Shown here: in pieces, positions 8,418-17,741 of the stretch
Position numbering within the stretch: the first letter of the stretch is position 1
Layout of the letters: every line of letters begins with the position of its first letter
DNA from: Geomicrobium sp. JCM 19038
Lineage (GTDB): Bacteria > Bacillota > Bacilli > Bacillales > Marinococcaceae
Direction: 5' to 3'
DNA: 64,000 nucleotides
NCBI RefSeq assembly: GCF_000698125.1
Contig: NZ_BAXA01000004.1
Location: 124,001-188,000 of the forward strand
The notes under the pieces: model-generated
Seen by the model: the letters and a program-made list of their open reading frames with translations, nothing else
The model's database searches: none
What the model was told of the DNA's origin: nothing
Translations under genes and position numbers: made by a program

Positions 8418-9539
8418 ATGGGGAAAAGGGGAGTAAACGGGGTAACAGCTTGTGGCTTCGCGTGTTTGTTTGCTTTTTCGACAGATGTCGTTCACGCAGA
8501 AGAAATAGAAGGTTACTTTATTGGAGTTAAAGATTCATCTTGGCTCGAACGTGAGGAGATCGAAACCTCTTTTGAATTAGACGTTGAATATGAGTATGAC
8601 GAGTTAAAGGTTTTATATGCTTCAATGACTGATGAAGAAGTTGCTGAACTCGAACGTTCTGAGCAGATAGACTATATAGAAAGAGACCAAGTCGTCAATG
8701 TAGAGCAACAACAGGTTCCTTGGGGGATTGAACATATTGGTGCTCCAGTATATTATTCCAATGGATTTACAGGAGAAGGAATTGATGTCGCTGTTTTGGA
8801 TACAGGGATTCAAGCTGAACATCCTGACTTGAACGTCGTTGGTGGTGAAAGCTTCGTATATGAAGATCCGTTTGTCGATTCTAACGGCCACGGCACGCAC
8901 GTTGCCGGTACGATTGCAGCATTAGATAACGATTTTGGCGTTGTTGGCGTTGCGCCTGAGGCGAACCTCTACGCAGTAAAAGTATTAGCTGGGAACGGAT
9001 CAGGAAGCTTAAACAGTATCATTCAAGGAATTTATTGGGCGATTGAAAATGACATGGATGTGATGAACTTAAGTCTCGGTTCTTCAACAGGTTCTACAGT
9101 CATGTCTGACGCGATTGATGCAGCAGAAGAAGCAGATATCGTCGTCGTAGCAGCAGCGGGTAATACAGGTGCAAGTCAAACAGGGGCCAGTACTGTTAGT
9201 TATCCAGCCGCGTATGATTCAGTTGTTGCTGTAGGGGCAACAAACCAGTCAAATGGACGGGCTCCGTTTTCAAGCGTAGGTCCCGAATTAACGATTATGG
9301 CTCCGGGTGACCAAGTGTATAGCACGTTTGGCACTGACGGTTATCAAACATTAAGTGGGACGTCGATGGCATCACCGAAAGTGGCAGGGTTTGCTGCGTT
9401 GTTACGTGAGAAAAACCCTCATGCAAGTGCATCGGAACTTAGACAAATGATGATTGATACTGCTATGCCGCTTGGGGAGCATCATGAGTATGGACACGGA
9501 CTTATGCAATTAGAAGCAGCCTTTGGAGAAATCGAATAA
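8418..9539 (+). CDS. Secreted alkaline subtilisin (S8A serine protease)
   Basis: A 373-residue pre-pro-protease. Residues 1-28 are a signal peptide ending VVHAEE, about 29-95 an inhibitor-I9 propeptide (GYFIGVKD ... YIERDQVV), and the mature enzyme of about 275 residues starts near QQQVPWGIEHIGAP. The catalytic triad is Asp128 (VLDTG), His158 (NGHGTHVAGT) and Ser316 (GTSMASP), with the oxyanion Asn249 (AAAGNTG). The mature part is acidic and has no cysteine, typical of extracellular bacillar subtilisins. It is monocistronic with its own terminator; AAAAGGGGAA precedes the ATG. Confidence 0.95.
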   Translation: MGKRGVNGVTACGFACLFAFSTDVVHAEEIEGYFIGVKDSSWLEREEIETSFELDVEYEYDELKVLYASMTDEEVAELERSEQIDYIERDQVVNVEQQQVPWGIEHIGAPVYYSNGFTGEGIDVAVLDTGIQAEHPDLNVVGGESFVYEDPFVDSNGHGTHVAGTIAALDNDFGVVGVAPEANLYAVKVLAGNGSGSLNSIIQGIYWAIENDMDVMNLSLGSSTGSTVMSDAIDAAEEADIVVVAAAGNTGASQTGASTVSYPAAYDSVVAVGATNQSNGRAPFSSVGPELTIMAPGDQVYSTFGTDGYQTLSGTSMASPKVAGFAALLREKNPHASASELRQMMIDTAMPLGEHHEYGHGLMQLEAAFGEIE

Positions 9540-9574
9540 AAAAGTTCGACTGGAACTTCCAGTCGAACTTTTTA
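9538..9574. terminator. Bidirectional terminator
   Basis: A 13-bp perfect stem (9541-9553 with 9559-9571) flanked by A and T runs sits between the converging subtilisin and M20 genes. Confidence 0.88.
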
Positions 9575-10687
9575 CGTAGAAATCTGCATTGCATGAGACA
9601 AAATTCGAACTGCGGCACGTAACTGATCAAGATCAAAATGCATTGCAGGGTGATGAAGTCCAGGTTCTAAGTTACATCCAATACCGAGCATGGTGGCTTT
9701 AAGCGCGGGATGGTAGATTGTGTAGTTATGAAAATCATCACTTCCGGGTGTATGGAGACGTGGTTTAAGGTTTTGTTCTCCAACACATTCGACAATTGCT
9801 TTGGATAGAATCGCTTCAGCTGTTTCGTCAATCACTGCACCCGGTGTATCGTCACCAATCGTTAATTCAATTTCCACACCGTAATAAGAGCGAAGTGTGT
9901 CCTTGATATTCATAATGTTCGCTGTCAAAAGCTCCATCGTGTCATTTTCATCTGCACGGAGGTCTAAACTGAAATGAGCATTCCCTGGAATGATGTTCGG
10001 ACTTTTTCCACCTGCGTGAAAAGCTGTCATTTTCGCTGAATAAGTGGCCATCGGATCTAGTGACATGGCATTGAGCTTAGCTACAAAATCCATCCCGACT
10101 TGAATGCTATTTACATTCAAATGGGGCCTTGCACCGTGAGCATCGTCGCCAGTAATTGTTCCAGTCATAAAACGAGAGGCACCGTGCTGGATGGCAGGTG
10201 AGTATTGACCTGACGATAGCTCTTGAATCGGGCGAAGATGCATCCCAAACAGCATCGAGACGTCATCGATAACCCCTTCTTTACATAGAGACATTGCGCC
10301 TAAGCCGGTTTCCTCTGCAGGTTGAAAAATAAAGCGATACGTATGGTCTTCAGGTAATGTACTATGCCTGTTTAAAAGGTTTGAAATAACACCTAAAGCG
10401 ATGGTCATATGAGCGTCATGACCGCAAGAGTGATTCGGTCTCCACTCGCCATTTACTTGTTGGTCAACAGCATCGATATCAGCTCGCAGTGCAATGATGC
10501 GTTTGCCGTGTCCAACTTCAACATACAGACCTGTGGTCGTTTTAAAATGGTGAACATGAAGACCTAACTGTTGAAGGTGGTTCGTTAAATAGCGGGTAGT
10601 TTGATGCTCTTCTCCGCTAATTTCAGCCAGTTCGTGTAAATCATGATAAATGTTTATAAGGTTGAAATGCTTCGTCTGTTCATCCAT
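9572..10687 (-). CDS. M20D-family N-acyl-amino acid amidohydrolase
   Basis: A 371-residue zinc-type amidohydrolase of the M20D/aminoacylase family, which removes acyl groups from N-acyl-L-amino acids or opens similar amides. Metal-binding signatures are ALRADIDAVD (about 69-78), the NHSCGHDAHM motif (about 87-96), the QPAEETGLGA glutamates (about 124-133) and a late metal-ligand histidine. AGGAG precedes the ATG. It is the last gene of an operon with an N-acylamino-acid racemase and a binding lipoprotein. That context matches the known Geobacillus route in which an N-succinyl-L-amino acid is desuccinylated after racemisation (inference for this organism). Confidence 0.82.
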   Translation of the reverse strand: MDEQTKHFNLINIYHDLHELAEISGEEHQTTRYLTNHLQQLGLHVHHFKTTTGLYVEVGHGKRIIALRADIDAVDQQVNGEWRPNHSCGHDAHMTIALGVISNLLNRHSTLPEDHTYRFIFQPAEETGLGAMSLCKEGVIDDVSMLFGMHLRPIQELSSGQYSPAIQHGASRFMTGTITGDDAHGARPHLNVNSIQVGMDFVAKLNAMSLDPMATYSAKMTAFHAGGKSPNIIPGNAHFSLDLRADENDTMELLTANIMNIKDTLRSYYGVEIELTIGDDTPGAVIDETAEAILSKAIVECVGEQNLKPRLHTPGSDDFHNYTIYHPALKATMLGIGCNLEPGLHHPAMHFDLDQLRAAVRILSHAMQIST

Positions 10688-10705
10688 AAAAATCTCCTAA
10701 CACGT

Positions 10706-11566
10706 TCAAATAAACGGTGATACGCTAAGGTTTGCTTTTTCATAGTCATTTAAATGTTTCGCAACGCTTTCATAGTCATTGACCGAAAGAGCAGATAATA
10801 ACAAATGAATGATTGCAAAGAGTGAAATCATGCGTTTTGAAGGGACGATTGAATCTTGTTTACCAGCGATCATGGAGCAATCCGCAATTTCGTGTATCGG
10901 TGCACGGTGTTCATCGATAATTGCTAAGACAGTTGCACCACGAGATTTGGCAGCACGAGTAAACGTGAGCGTTTCTTTTGTGTATCTTGAAAAAGAAAAA
11001 GCAATGAGCACGGTTTTCTCTGAGGTTCGATTAAGTAGATGAATGTTTTCATCAATGCCGCTTCGGTAGAGCGTTGCGTTTCCTTTTAACGCATTTAATG
11101 AATACGTTAGCCAGTGGGCAGCAGAAAAAGAGGTTCTTAAACCAATTACAACAATCTCTTCAGCAGAAGTAATCGCTGAAACGAAACGGTGAAGCGTTTG
11201 CTGTGATACGGTTTCAAATGTCTCTTTCAAGTCAAAAAGAGCGTTGTATTTCTCGTACTCGATTAGATCTTGTTCATGTTTGAGCGTGTTCGTCTTCATT
11301 TCGAAACGACCGAGCAAGTCATTTGAGCTTTCAGATTCATCGGTAATCATTTGCGCTTGCAACGCTTCTTGTAATGGTTTATAGCCGTTATATCCTAAAT
11401 CTTGACAAAGGCGAATGATGGTCGTCTCGCTCGTATTAGCGAGACGACCAATTTTCTGAGCAGGATATAATGCAACTTGTTCTGGGTGTTCAATCATGTA
11501 GTGGGCAGCTTTTTGCTTGGATTTGGACAGGCTCGGGTAAAGCTGATGCAATTTGGACTGAATCAA
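10706..11566 (-). CDS. RpiR/MurR-family transcriptional regulator with SIS domain
   Basis: A 286-residue regulator. The N-terminal ~75 residues are the RpiR helix-turn-helix (ALYPAQKIGRLANTSETTIIRLCQDLGYNGYK), and residues 120-260 are a SIS domain that normally binds a phosphosugar (VVIGLRTSFSAAHWL, later VLIAFSFSRYTKETL). The start is TTG at 11566 with a weak ribosome site. It sits inside the racemase/amidohydrolase operon and probably regulates it. MurR-like members respond to cell-wall sugars, so a murein-derived inducer is possible but unproven. Confidence 0.85.
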   Translation of the reverse strand: MIQSKLHQLYPSLSKSKQKAAHYMIEHPEQVALYPAQKIGRLANTSETTIIRLCQDLGYNGYKPLQEALQAQMITDESESSNDLLGRFEMKTNTLKHEQDLIEYEKYNALFDLKETFETVSQQTLHRFVSAITSAEEIVVIGLRTSFSAAHWLTYSLNALKGNATLYRSGIDENIHLLNRTSEKTVLIAFSFSRYTKETLTFTRAAKSRGATVLAIIDEHRAPIHEIADCSMIAGKQDSIVPSKRMISLFAIIHLLLSALSVNDYESVAKHLNDYEKANLSVSPFI

Positions 11567-11586
11567 GTGCTACACCATCCATTCTT

Positions 11587-12696
11587 TTACATAGAGAACG
11601 TTTCTAGTCTTTTCGTAATTGAGTCAACATGAGTTTGATCAACCGTGATACCGATACCTTGTTCTGTAGGAACAGCAACGGTACCAGCTTCACTCATCGT
11701 AATCTCAGGTTCAATAATATCTTTATCCCAATAACGGGCAGAAGGGGCAGTGTCTCCAGGAATGGAGAAGTTATGGAGACTAGAGATTGCTACATTATGA
11801 GCACGTCCGATTCCTGTTTCAAACATCCCTCCGCACCAGACCGGAATGTTATTTTCAGCACAAAGGTCGTGGATTCGTTTCGCCTCGAACAGACCGCCGA
11901 CACGACCGATTTTGATGTTGATCGTTTTACAACTACCTAGTTCAATTGCTTTTCTAGCATCTTCAAATGAATGAATACTTTCATCGAGGCATACTGGTGT
12001 TTGGATGGCAGCTTGTAACTTACTATGATCAACAATGTCGTCATAAGCAAGTGGTTGTTCAATCATCAGTAAGTCGAGTGTATCCATCTTCTTAAATAGC
12101 TCGAGATCTTGAAGCGTGAAAGCAGAATTGGCGTCTGCCATGATTGACACAGCTGGGAAAGCTTCACGAACTTGTTTGAGAATTTCATAATCAAACCCAG
12201 GCTTAATTTTGATTTTGATTTTCTGATAGCCTTCATTCACGTACACGTTGATCTTTTCTATAAGTGTTTCTACATCTTTTTGAATCCCAATGCTAATTCC
12301 GACAGGTACTTCCGTTTTTGTGCCACCGAGCACTTCGGAAAGGGATTTTGCTTGTTGCTTTGCATACAAATCCCACAGTGCACATTCAACGCCACCTTTT
12401 GCCATTTGATGACGGCGAATTGGTGCTAACAGACTAGAAATATCAGAAGGGTGCTGAATGGACGCACCTTTTAATCTCGGAATAATGAAGTCTTTAATAA
12501 TATGAATCGCTGTTTCAACCGTCTCTTCGCTATAGTAAGGATCGATATCTGCTACGCACTCACCGTAACCGACGTACTCTCCATCGGTAACTTCAATTAA
12601 TAGTATTTCTCTTGTATCCGTTACGCCAACGCTCGTCTCAAAGGGGAATTTCATCGTCATTTCTACGGTTCTTAAGGTCAGGTCAGTAATTTTCAA
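11587..12696 (-). CDS. N-acyl(succinyl)amino acid racemase / o-succinylbenzoate synthase-like enzyme
   Basis: A 369-residue enolase-superfamily enzyme of the MenC type 2/NSAR group. Catalytic pieces are the Lys pair in KIKIKPG (about 160-166), metal ligands in MADANSA, MIEQP and CLDES, and the second base Lys in INIKIGRVGG. The C-terminal WCGGMFETGIGRAHN is the NSAR/OSBS signature and argues against a dipeptide epimerase. TTG at 12696 is chosen because AAAGGAG lies eight bases upstream; TTG 12702 is too close. No other menaquinone gene is near. The flanking M20 amidohydrolase supports a D-to-L amino acid conversion role. Confidence 0.82.
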   Translation of the reverse strand: MKITDLTLRTVEMTMKFPFETSVGVTDTREILLIEVTDGEYVGYGECVADIDPYYSEETVETAIHIIKDFIIPRLKGASIQHPSDISSLLAPIRRHQMAKGGVECALWDLYAKQQAKSLSEVLGGTKTEVPVGISIGIQKDVETLIEKINVYVNEGYQKIKIKIKPGFDYEILKQVREAFPAVSIMADANSAFTLQDLELFKKMDTLDLLMIEQPLAYDDIVDHSKLQAAIQTPVCLDESIHSFEDARKAIELGSCKTINIKIGRVGGLFEAKRIHDLCAENNIPVWCGGMFETGIGRAHNVAISSLHNFSIPGDTAPSARYWDKDIIEPEITMSEAGTVAVPTEQGIGITVDQTHVDSITKRLETFSM

Positions 12697-12713
12697 TGTC
12701 AAAGCTCCTTTAG

Positions 12714-14296
12714 TTAATCAGTAACATGTGTATTCCAAAGAATTAAACCTTGTTGGAAGTCATAGCCATCTACGTTTTCACGAACAGTCGTAATGGTTGT
12801 TTTATCTCCGAAGCGAATAAGGGGCAGGTATGTCCAAATCTCTTCTTGTAAATCTTCGTAATATCCCATCGCTTCATCTTGATCGACTGCGGTACGGATG
12901 TTGTCAACATGTTGATCAATTTCTTCACTGTTCGTCCAACCTGGCCAACCAGCACTAGACTCTAGGAATACGTATTGGTTGGTGATGCAGGTGTTTGGAA
13001 ACCAGTGACAAACGCATCATGAGCGGTAGGATCTGCTCGTCTTTCTAATACGGTAGGCCAGTCATAAAGGTCTAATGTCACGTTCATGCCGATCGCTTCT
13101 AATTCTTGTTGAATAACTACCGCAGCACTATAGTGATCGTCATAATCTCTAGACGTTAAAATAACGACTTCTTCTCCATTATAAGCCGATTCCTCTAACA
13201 GTTGTTGAGCGAGTTCTGGATCATTTTGATTGTAGTATTCTGAACCGACTTCAGTGTACCAGTCTGCTCGATCTTCTGTCATAAAGTCATGGGAGATCTT
13301 ATAATACTCTTCATTTGTAAATGCAGCTTGTTGAATCGCTTCCATGTTCAGTGCAGTGTTCGCTGCTTGGCGAATGGCTTGGTCGCTAAATACACCTTGC
13401 TCTTTATTAAAGATTAACGCATTAAACCCGTTTTGATCCGCATGGTTAACGACGGTAGCGTTTTGTTCTAATTGCTCGACATTGTCAAAAGGAATTGCAT
13501 TTGCTACATCGTACTGATTACTTTGCATGCCGGCAACGCGTGTGGACGGGTCGGTAACGAATTCAAAGTAGATGTCACTGGCATGTGCTTCGCGTAGTGA
13601 TGCGAGCCCAGTGGATGTTTGTTCTGGGTTTTCGTAGTCTTCAAATCTTGATAAATGAATATGTTGATCATGTTGCCAATTTTCTAATTTATAAGGTCCG
13701 GTCCCGATGTGTTCACTAATGCCATCTGCACTAGCGCTCTCTGCAAGGTTTGCAGGGGTTATTGCAGCAATTTCATCTGGAGAAGCAAGCGTTGTAATGG
13801 CAACAGCTGAAGGTTCTTCTAATTCCAATAAAACGGTGTACTCGTCCACTGCAGAGATTGTTGCATCGCTGAATTCTTCTTTTGCATTAGCTGCTGTAGT
13901 AAACCAACGCTCCATGGAAGCAACAACATCGTCAGAAGTCATCGTTTCACCGTTATGAAAGGAAACATCCTCTCGCAGTGCAAACGTATAGCTCGTCCCG
14001 TCATCACTAACGTCATAACTTTCCGCTAACCAAGGTTGGATTTCATAATTGTCATCAAACGTTACGAGACCTTCGTAAATGTGGCGAGCGATGTCTCTCG
14101 TTGCTACGGCTGTTGTTATGTAAGGATCAAGTGATGGTGGTTGGGCGTTAAAGGCTACACGAAGTTCACTCGTTGCATCTGGAGAAGAAGTGTGTTCAGC
14201 TTCGGTCGTATCTTGCGGTTCGTCGTTGCCACAAGCGGCTAGTAAAACTAGAGCACTTACAACGAAAAGCCCTTTGTTCGAATAGTATGTTTTCAT
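12714..14296 (-). pseudogene. Family 5 peptide-binding lipoprotein, frameshifted
   Basis: An extracellular substrate-binding lipoprotein for an oligopeptide/dipeptide-type ABC transporter. The signal peptide ends LLAAC, and the SBP_bac_5 domain includes SLDPYITTAVATRDIARHIYEGL and the LREDVSFHNGE segment. The frame breaks near 12970-12976: restoring one base joins ...TPASPTN to VFLESSAGWPGWT and extends the protein to a stop at 12714 (about 527 aa), matching the paralogue at 30418-31986 in length and sequence. It is first in the operon with the racemase (11-18 bases to the next start) and has no permease of its own. The lesion may be a sequencing error. Confidence 0.85.
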
Positions 14297-14409
14297 GATG
14301 TCCCCCTAACGATCACTTCAGTTATGTTGTCATTGAAGTGATTGCTGATTATTTTTATATAAGTATGAAGTTTATCCTTCAAGAAATCAATATTGATTTT
14401 AAAATATTC

Positions 14410-14459
14410 TAACAAATAATAAAGCCTTCAAATTCTCTTAGGTTTGAGAATTTGAAGGC
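14410..14459 (-). terminator. Terminator of the oxidase/BASS operon
   Basis: A 14-bp perfect stem (14424-14437 with 14446-14459) is followed, reading the minus strand, by a T-rich tail. Confidence 0.82.
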
Positions 14460-14464
14460 AGTCT

Positions 14465-15454
14465 CTATGAGTGAGATGTAGCGTTAAGCTCTGGTGTTTT
14501 TGGATCTTCATCCTTTGGCACGTCTTGCTTTATTGGTCGTTTTGACCAATAGGTAGCCATGATTGGTCCGGTAATGTTGTGCCAAGCCGTTCCGATGACG
14601 CTAGGAATTGCGGCAAGAGGCGAAAGATGTGCGGTTGCAAGTGTTACACCAAGCCCCGTGTTTTGCATCCCGATCTCGATTGAAACGGCGCGTCGTTGAC
14701 TAGGGGTTAATTTAGAAATGGTAGCTGCTGCATAACCGAGTGCAAGGCCAGCGGCGTTATGAAGCATGACAGCTACGAATGCGATTAAGCCAGCTGAAGC
14801 GAGTGTATCAGCATTGGCACCAACAGCACCAGACATGATTGCAAGAATAGCAACAACCGATACGAGTGGCATAACAGTAACCGTCTTATCAACAAATACT
14901 GGTACGAACTTTCTAAGTAAAAGTCCAATGGCTACTGGGATAATGATCACTTGAATAATCATGGTGAACATGCTCATAAAGTTAACTGGCATCCACTGTC
15001 CCGCGAGCAAGAATAAGATGGCTGGCGTTGCAATTGGCGCAACGAGTGTAGATATCGACGTCATCGTAATGGAGAGAGGCAAGTCTCCTTTAGCTAAGTA
15101 AACCATAACGTTTGATGATGTTCCACCAGGTACAGAGCCGAGAAGAACGAGTCCAGCAGCAAGCTCAGGCGGTAAGCTTAATGCTAAGGCAATAAGAAAA
15201 GCAGTGAGTGGCATAATTGTATATTGAAAGAGAAGACCTAATAAGACCGGCGTCGGCTTTTTTGCTACGAGTGTAAAGTCGACAGGCTTTAACGTCATTC
15301 CCATTCCAAGCATAACGATACCGAGTAAGATCGGAACGTAGCTATTGATCGGGATGAATGGGTCTGGCATAAGAAAAGCAGTGAATGCTGCGATGATAAC
15401 GAGTACAGCGAAGTAACGACCTGCAAATGTACTCACTGAAGCAAGAAACTTCAT
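14465..15454 (-). CDS. Bile acid:sodium symporter (BASS) family transporter, PanS-like
   Basis: A 329-residue membrane protein with about ten spans. The BASS core motifs are visible: LLGIVMLGMGMTLKPVDF (about 43-60), LLGSVPGGTSSNVMVYLAKGD (about 103-123) and the C-terminal EIGMQNTGLGVTLA (about 261-274). Bacterial members move organic anions with sodium; the related PanS carries ketopantoate. It starts 13 bases after the FAD-linked oxidase gene, so the two form an operon; transport of the oxidase's 2-hydroxy or 2-oxo acid is a reasonable inference. A ribosome site GGGGGAA precedes the ATG. Confidence 0.85.
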   Translation of the reverse strand: MKFLASVSTFAGRYFAVLVIIAAFTAFLMPDPFIPINSYVPILLGIVMLGMGMTLKPVDFTLVAKKPTPVLLGLLFQYTIMPLTAFLIALALSLPPELAAGLVLLGSVPGGTSSNVMVYLAKGDLPLSITMTSISTLVAPIATPAILFLLAGQWMPVNFMSMFTMIIQVIIIPVAIGLLLRKFVPVFVDKTVTVMPLVSVVAILAIMSGAVGANADTLASAGLIAFVAVMLHNAAGLALGYAAATISKLTPSQRRAVSIEIGMQNTGLGVTLATAHLSPLAAIPSVIGTAWHNITGPIMATYWSKRPIKQDVPKDEDPKTPELNATSHS

Positions 15455-15467
15455 CGTTATTCCCCCA

Positions 15468-16832
15468 TTAGTTGATAAGTTTATTAGGATTCATACGATT
15501 ATCTGGATCAAATGTTTGCTTTAGAACCTTCATAAGTTGAAGTGCTTCTCCGTGTTCTTTCTGTTGGTATTTCTTTTTACCGAGCCCAACCCCATGTTCA
15601 CCGGTACAAGTTCCCCCAACAGAAAGGGCAAATTCAACAACTTCTTCATTAAGTTTGGAGGCAGCTTCAACTTCTTCCGGATCGTCACGATCAAACATTA
15701 CTAAGATATGATAGTTTCCATCGCCAACATGACCGGCAATGCCACCTTCAAACCTCGATTGATCGACGACTGAACGAGCGTGGGTAATTGCAGCGGCCAA
15801 CTTAGAAATTGGCACACACACATCTGTTACCATCATTTTTTTTCCTGGTGAGCTGTGAACGTGTGCATAAGCAAGGTTATGTCTTGCTTCCCATAATTTG
15901 TTCCGAGCAGCCGTGTCTTTTTCAAATTCAATTTCTTTACAGCCGAACTCTTTAACAATCTCTTTTGTAAATTCAACGTCTTGCTTTAATCCAGCTTCAT
16001 TTCCGTGAAATTCTAAAAACAATGTTGGTTGAATGGAGTAATTTGTGTCGCTAAACTCATTGGCCTTTTGAATAGAGGGCTCGTCAACGAGTTCGCATCG
16101 TGCTACTGGAATACCCGCTTGAAGAATTTGTACAACTGCTTGGACGGCGTGATCAACGGACGGGAAAGTTGCACGACCAGCAACAATTTGTTCTGGAATT
16201 CCGTACACTTTCAATGTGAGCTCAGTAAAGCAAGCGAGAGTCCCCTCTGAACCGACAAACAATCCATTGAGGTTATAGCCAGACGACGATTTAGCAGCTA
16301 AGCTACCTGTCTGAATGACAGAACCATTTGCAAGGACAACCTCTAAATTGCGAACTTGATCCCGCATAATGCCATAACGAACGGAGCTCGTTCCACTCGC
16401 ATTGGTGGCAGCCATTCCTCCGACGGTCGCATTTGCACCAGGATCGACAGAGAAAAAAAGACCATGCTTCTTTAATTCTTTATTTAATTGGTCTCTCGTC
16501 ACACCAGGTTGAACTTTCACGAGCATGTCATCCGCTAGAATTTCAATAATGTTATTCATTTCTGAAAAGTCAATTGAAATACCATCGGTTGTTGGAATAA
16601 TATGACCTTCTAAGCTCGTCCCCATTCCATATGGATAGACGGGGCGATTTTCTTGTTTTGCGATGTTTAAGATGGATTGTACATCTTCTGTGCTATGAGG
16701 AAACACGACGACTTCAGGCAAAATGGGTGCATGATACGACTCATCTTGGCTATGTAGCCCTCGTACACTTTCACTTGTAGAGAGTTGAGATTCTTGTAAA
16801 ACTTCCTGTAATGATCCAATCAGGGTGGACAT
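15468..16832 (-). CDS. FAD-linked oxidase, GlcD/D-lactate dehydrogenase family
   Basis: A 454-residue flavoprotein of the FAD-binding type 4 family that oxidises 2-hydroxy acids such as D-lactate or glycolate. The FAD-binding domain has PVYPYGMGTSLEGH (about 70-83) and the VDPGANATVGGMAATNASGTS segment (about 130-150). The C-terminal domain ends with the TCTGEHGVGLGKKKY motif. ATG at 16832 is chosen because GGAGGG lies eight bases upstream; an ATG at 16853 precedes that site. It is first in an operon with the BASS transporter. Lactate, glycolate and other substrates cannot be separated by reading. Confidence 0.85.
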   Translation of the reverse strand: MSTLIGSLQEVLQESQLSTSESVRGLHSQDESYHAPILPEVVVFPHSTEDVQSILNIAKQENRPVYPYGMGTSLEGHIIPTTDGISIDFSEMNNIIEILADDMLVKVQPGVTRDQLNKELKKHGLFFSVDPGANATVGGMAATNASGTSSVRYGIMRDQVRNLEVVLANGSVIQTGSLAAKSSSGYNLNGLFVGSEGTLACFTELTLKVYGIPEQIVAGRATFPSVDHAVQAVVQILQAGIPVARCELVDEPSIQKANEFSDTNYSIQPTLFLEFHGNEAGLKQDVEFTKEIVKEFGCKEIEFEKDTAARNKLWEARHNLAYAHVHSSPGKKMMVTDVCVPISKLAAAITHARSVVDQSRFEGGIAGHVGDGNYHILVMFDRDDPEEVEAASKLNEEVVEFALSVGGTCTGEHGVGLGKKKYQQKEHGEALQLMKVLKQTFDPDNRMNPNKLIN

Positions 16833-17083
16833 TTGTGTATCCCTCCGAAACAATAATAGATATAAAGAGCATTATACACGAATTTAAAACGAAACGTTAT
16901 AACTATTTTGAAAGATTATATAACAAGAATAGTATCTACAATGAGCTTGGAATATCAAGTAAACGGACAACAGCATGTGAAGGTCGTAAATCGATCGGGT
17001 GATATTTATGCGCAATGTTATACTTGGCTAATTGAATGAAGTGGTAGGATAAAGATAAGATTGATACGAAGAAGGTGGAGCAG

Positions 17084-17674
17084 GTGAGACGGCTATTATT
17101 AAATCTATTCGGTTGTTTCGTATTGACAGCTGGTATTGAAGTGACTGGTCTAGCAGGGCTAGCGACATCTGGAGCGGCAGGTATGTCACTTACGCTAATG
17201 GGAATTATTGAATTGCCCTTTTACTTATTGTTTATTTTCGTTAACATACCTTTTTTCATTTTGTCCCTCATAAAACTTGGCAAGGGCTACTCATTGAACT
17301 CCCTCTACACTGTTATTATTGTTTCAATTATGACTATTTTTAGTGGGCAATGGTTTCATATGGAGATTCCAACGGCAATCGGTTCTGTAATTGGAGGGTT
17401 ACTAGTTGGAATTGGTGCAGTGCTAATTTTCTTAAGCCAATCATCGATGGGTGGAGCAACGATTCTTGCTGTATATTTACAAAAACGATATCGGATAGAT
17501 CCTGGAATTGTTATCTTTTGTTTCGATACGTTTGTTGCATTTATATCATTTCTTATCTTAGGTGTTCATCAAGGTTTGTTGACGATTGTGAACATATTTG
17601 TCTGTTCGGTTGTAATCAGCCTTTCTAAACAAGCAATAGCGAAAAAAACGTTAAATACTGTCAGCGAAACTTAA
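17084..17674 (+). CDS. YitT/DUF161-family membrane protein
   Basis: A membrane protein of about 196 residues with five to six spans. The pattern fits the YitT family: an early GLATSGAAGMSLTL, a central NIPFFILSLIKLGKGY, and the glycine-rich GGLLVGIGAVLIF ... SSMGGATILAVYLQKRY repeat. It lacks the C-terminal cytosolic DUF2179 domain present in B. subtilis YitT. The function is unknown. GTG at 17084 has AAGGTGG just upstream; GTG at 17075 is the alternative. It is monocistronic and ends at a strong shared terminator. Confidence 0.7.
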   Translation: MRRLLLNLFGCFVLTAGIEVTGLAGLATSGAAGMSLTLMGIIELPFYLLFIFVNIPFFILSLIKLGKGYSLNSLYTVIIVSIMTIFSGQWFHMEIPTAIGSVIGGLLVGIGAVLIFLSQSSMGGATILAVYLQKRYRIDPGIVIFCFDTFVAFISFLILGVHQGLLTIVNIFVCSVVISLSKQAIAKKTLNTVSET

Positions 17675-17703
17675 GGGAAATTGTCATCATTTCCCGGGAA
17701 ATG

Positions 17704-17734
17704 AAAAAGACCCTCGTTTTTGGAGGGTCTTTTT
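17704..17734. terminator. Bidirectional terminator
   Basis: A 12-bp stem (17704-17715 with 17723-17734) with A and T runs built into the stem, between the converging YitT and cardiolipin synthase genes. Confidence 0.88.
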
Positions 17735-17741
17735 CGACTGT

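Noticed and set aside
11587-12696. L-Ala-D/L-Glu (dipeptide) epimerase
   Set aside because: The KIKIKPG and WCGGMFETGIGRAHN motifs match the NSAR/OSBS group, not YkfB-type epimerases.
12770-12955. A separate 61-codon gene after the binding lipoprotein
   Set aside because: The same stretch read in a different frame is the conserved C-terminus of the lipoprotein, matching its paralogue.
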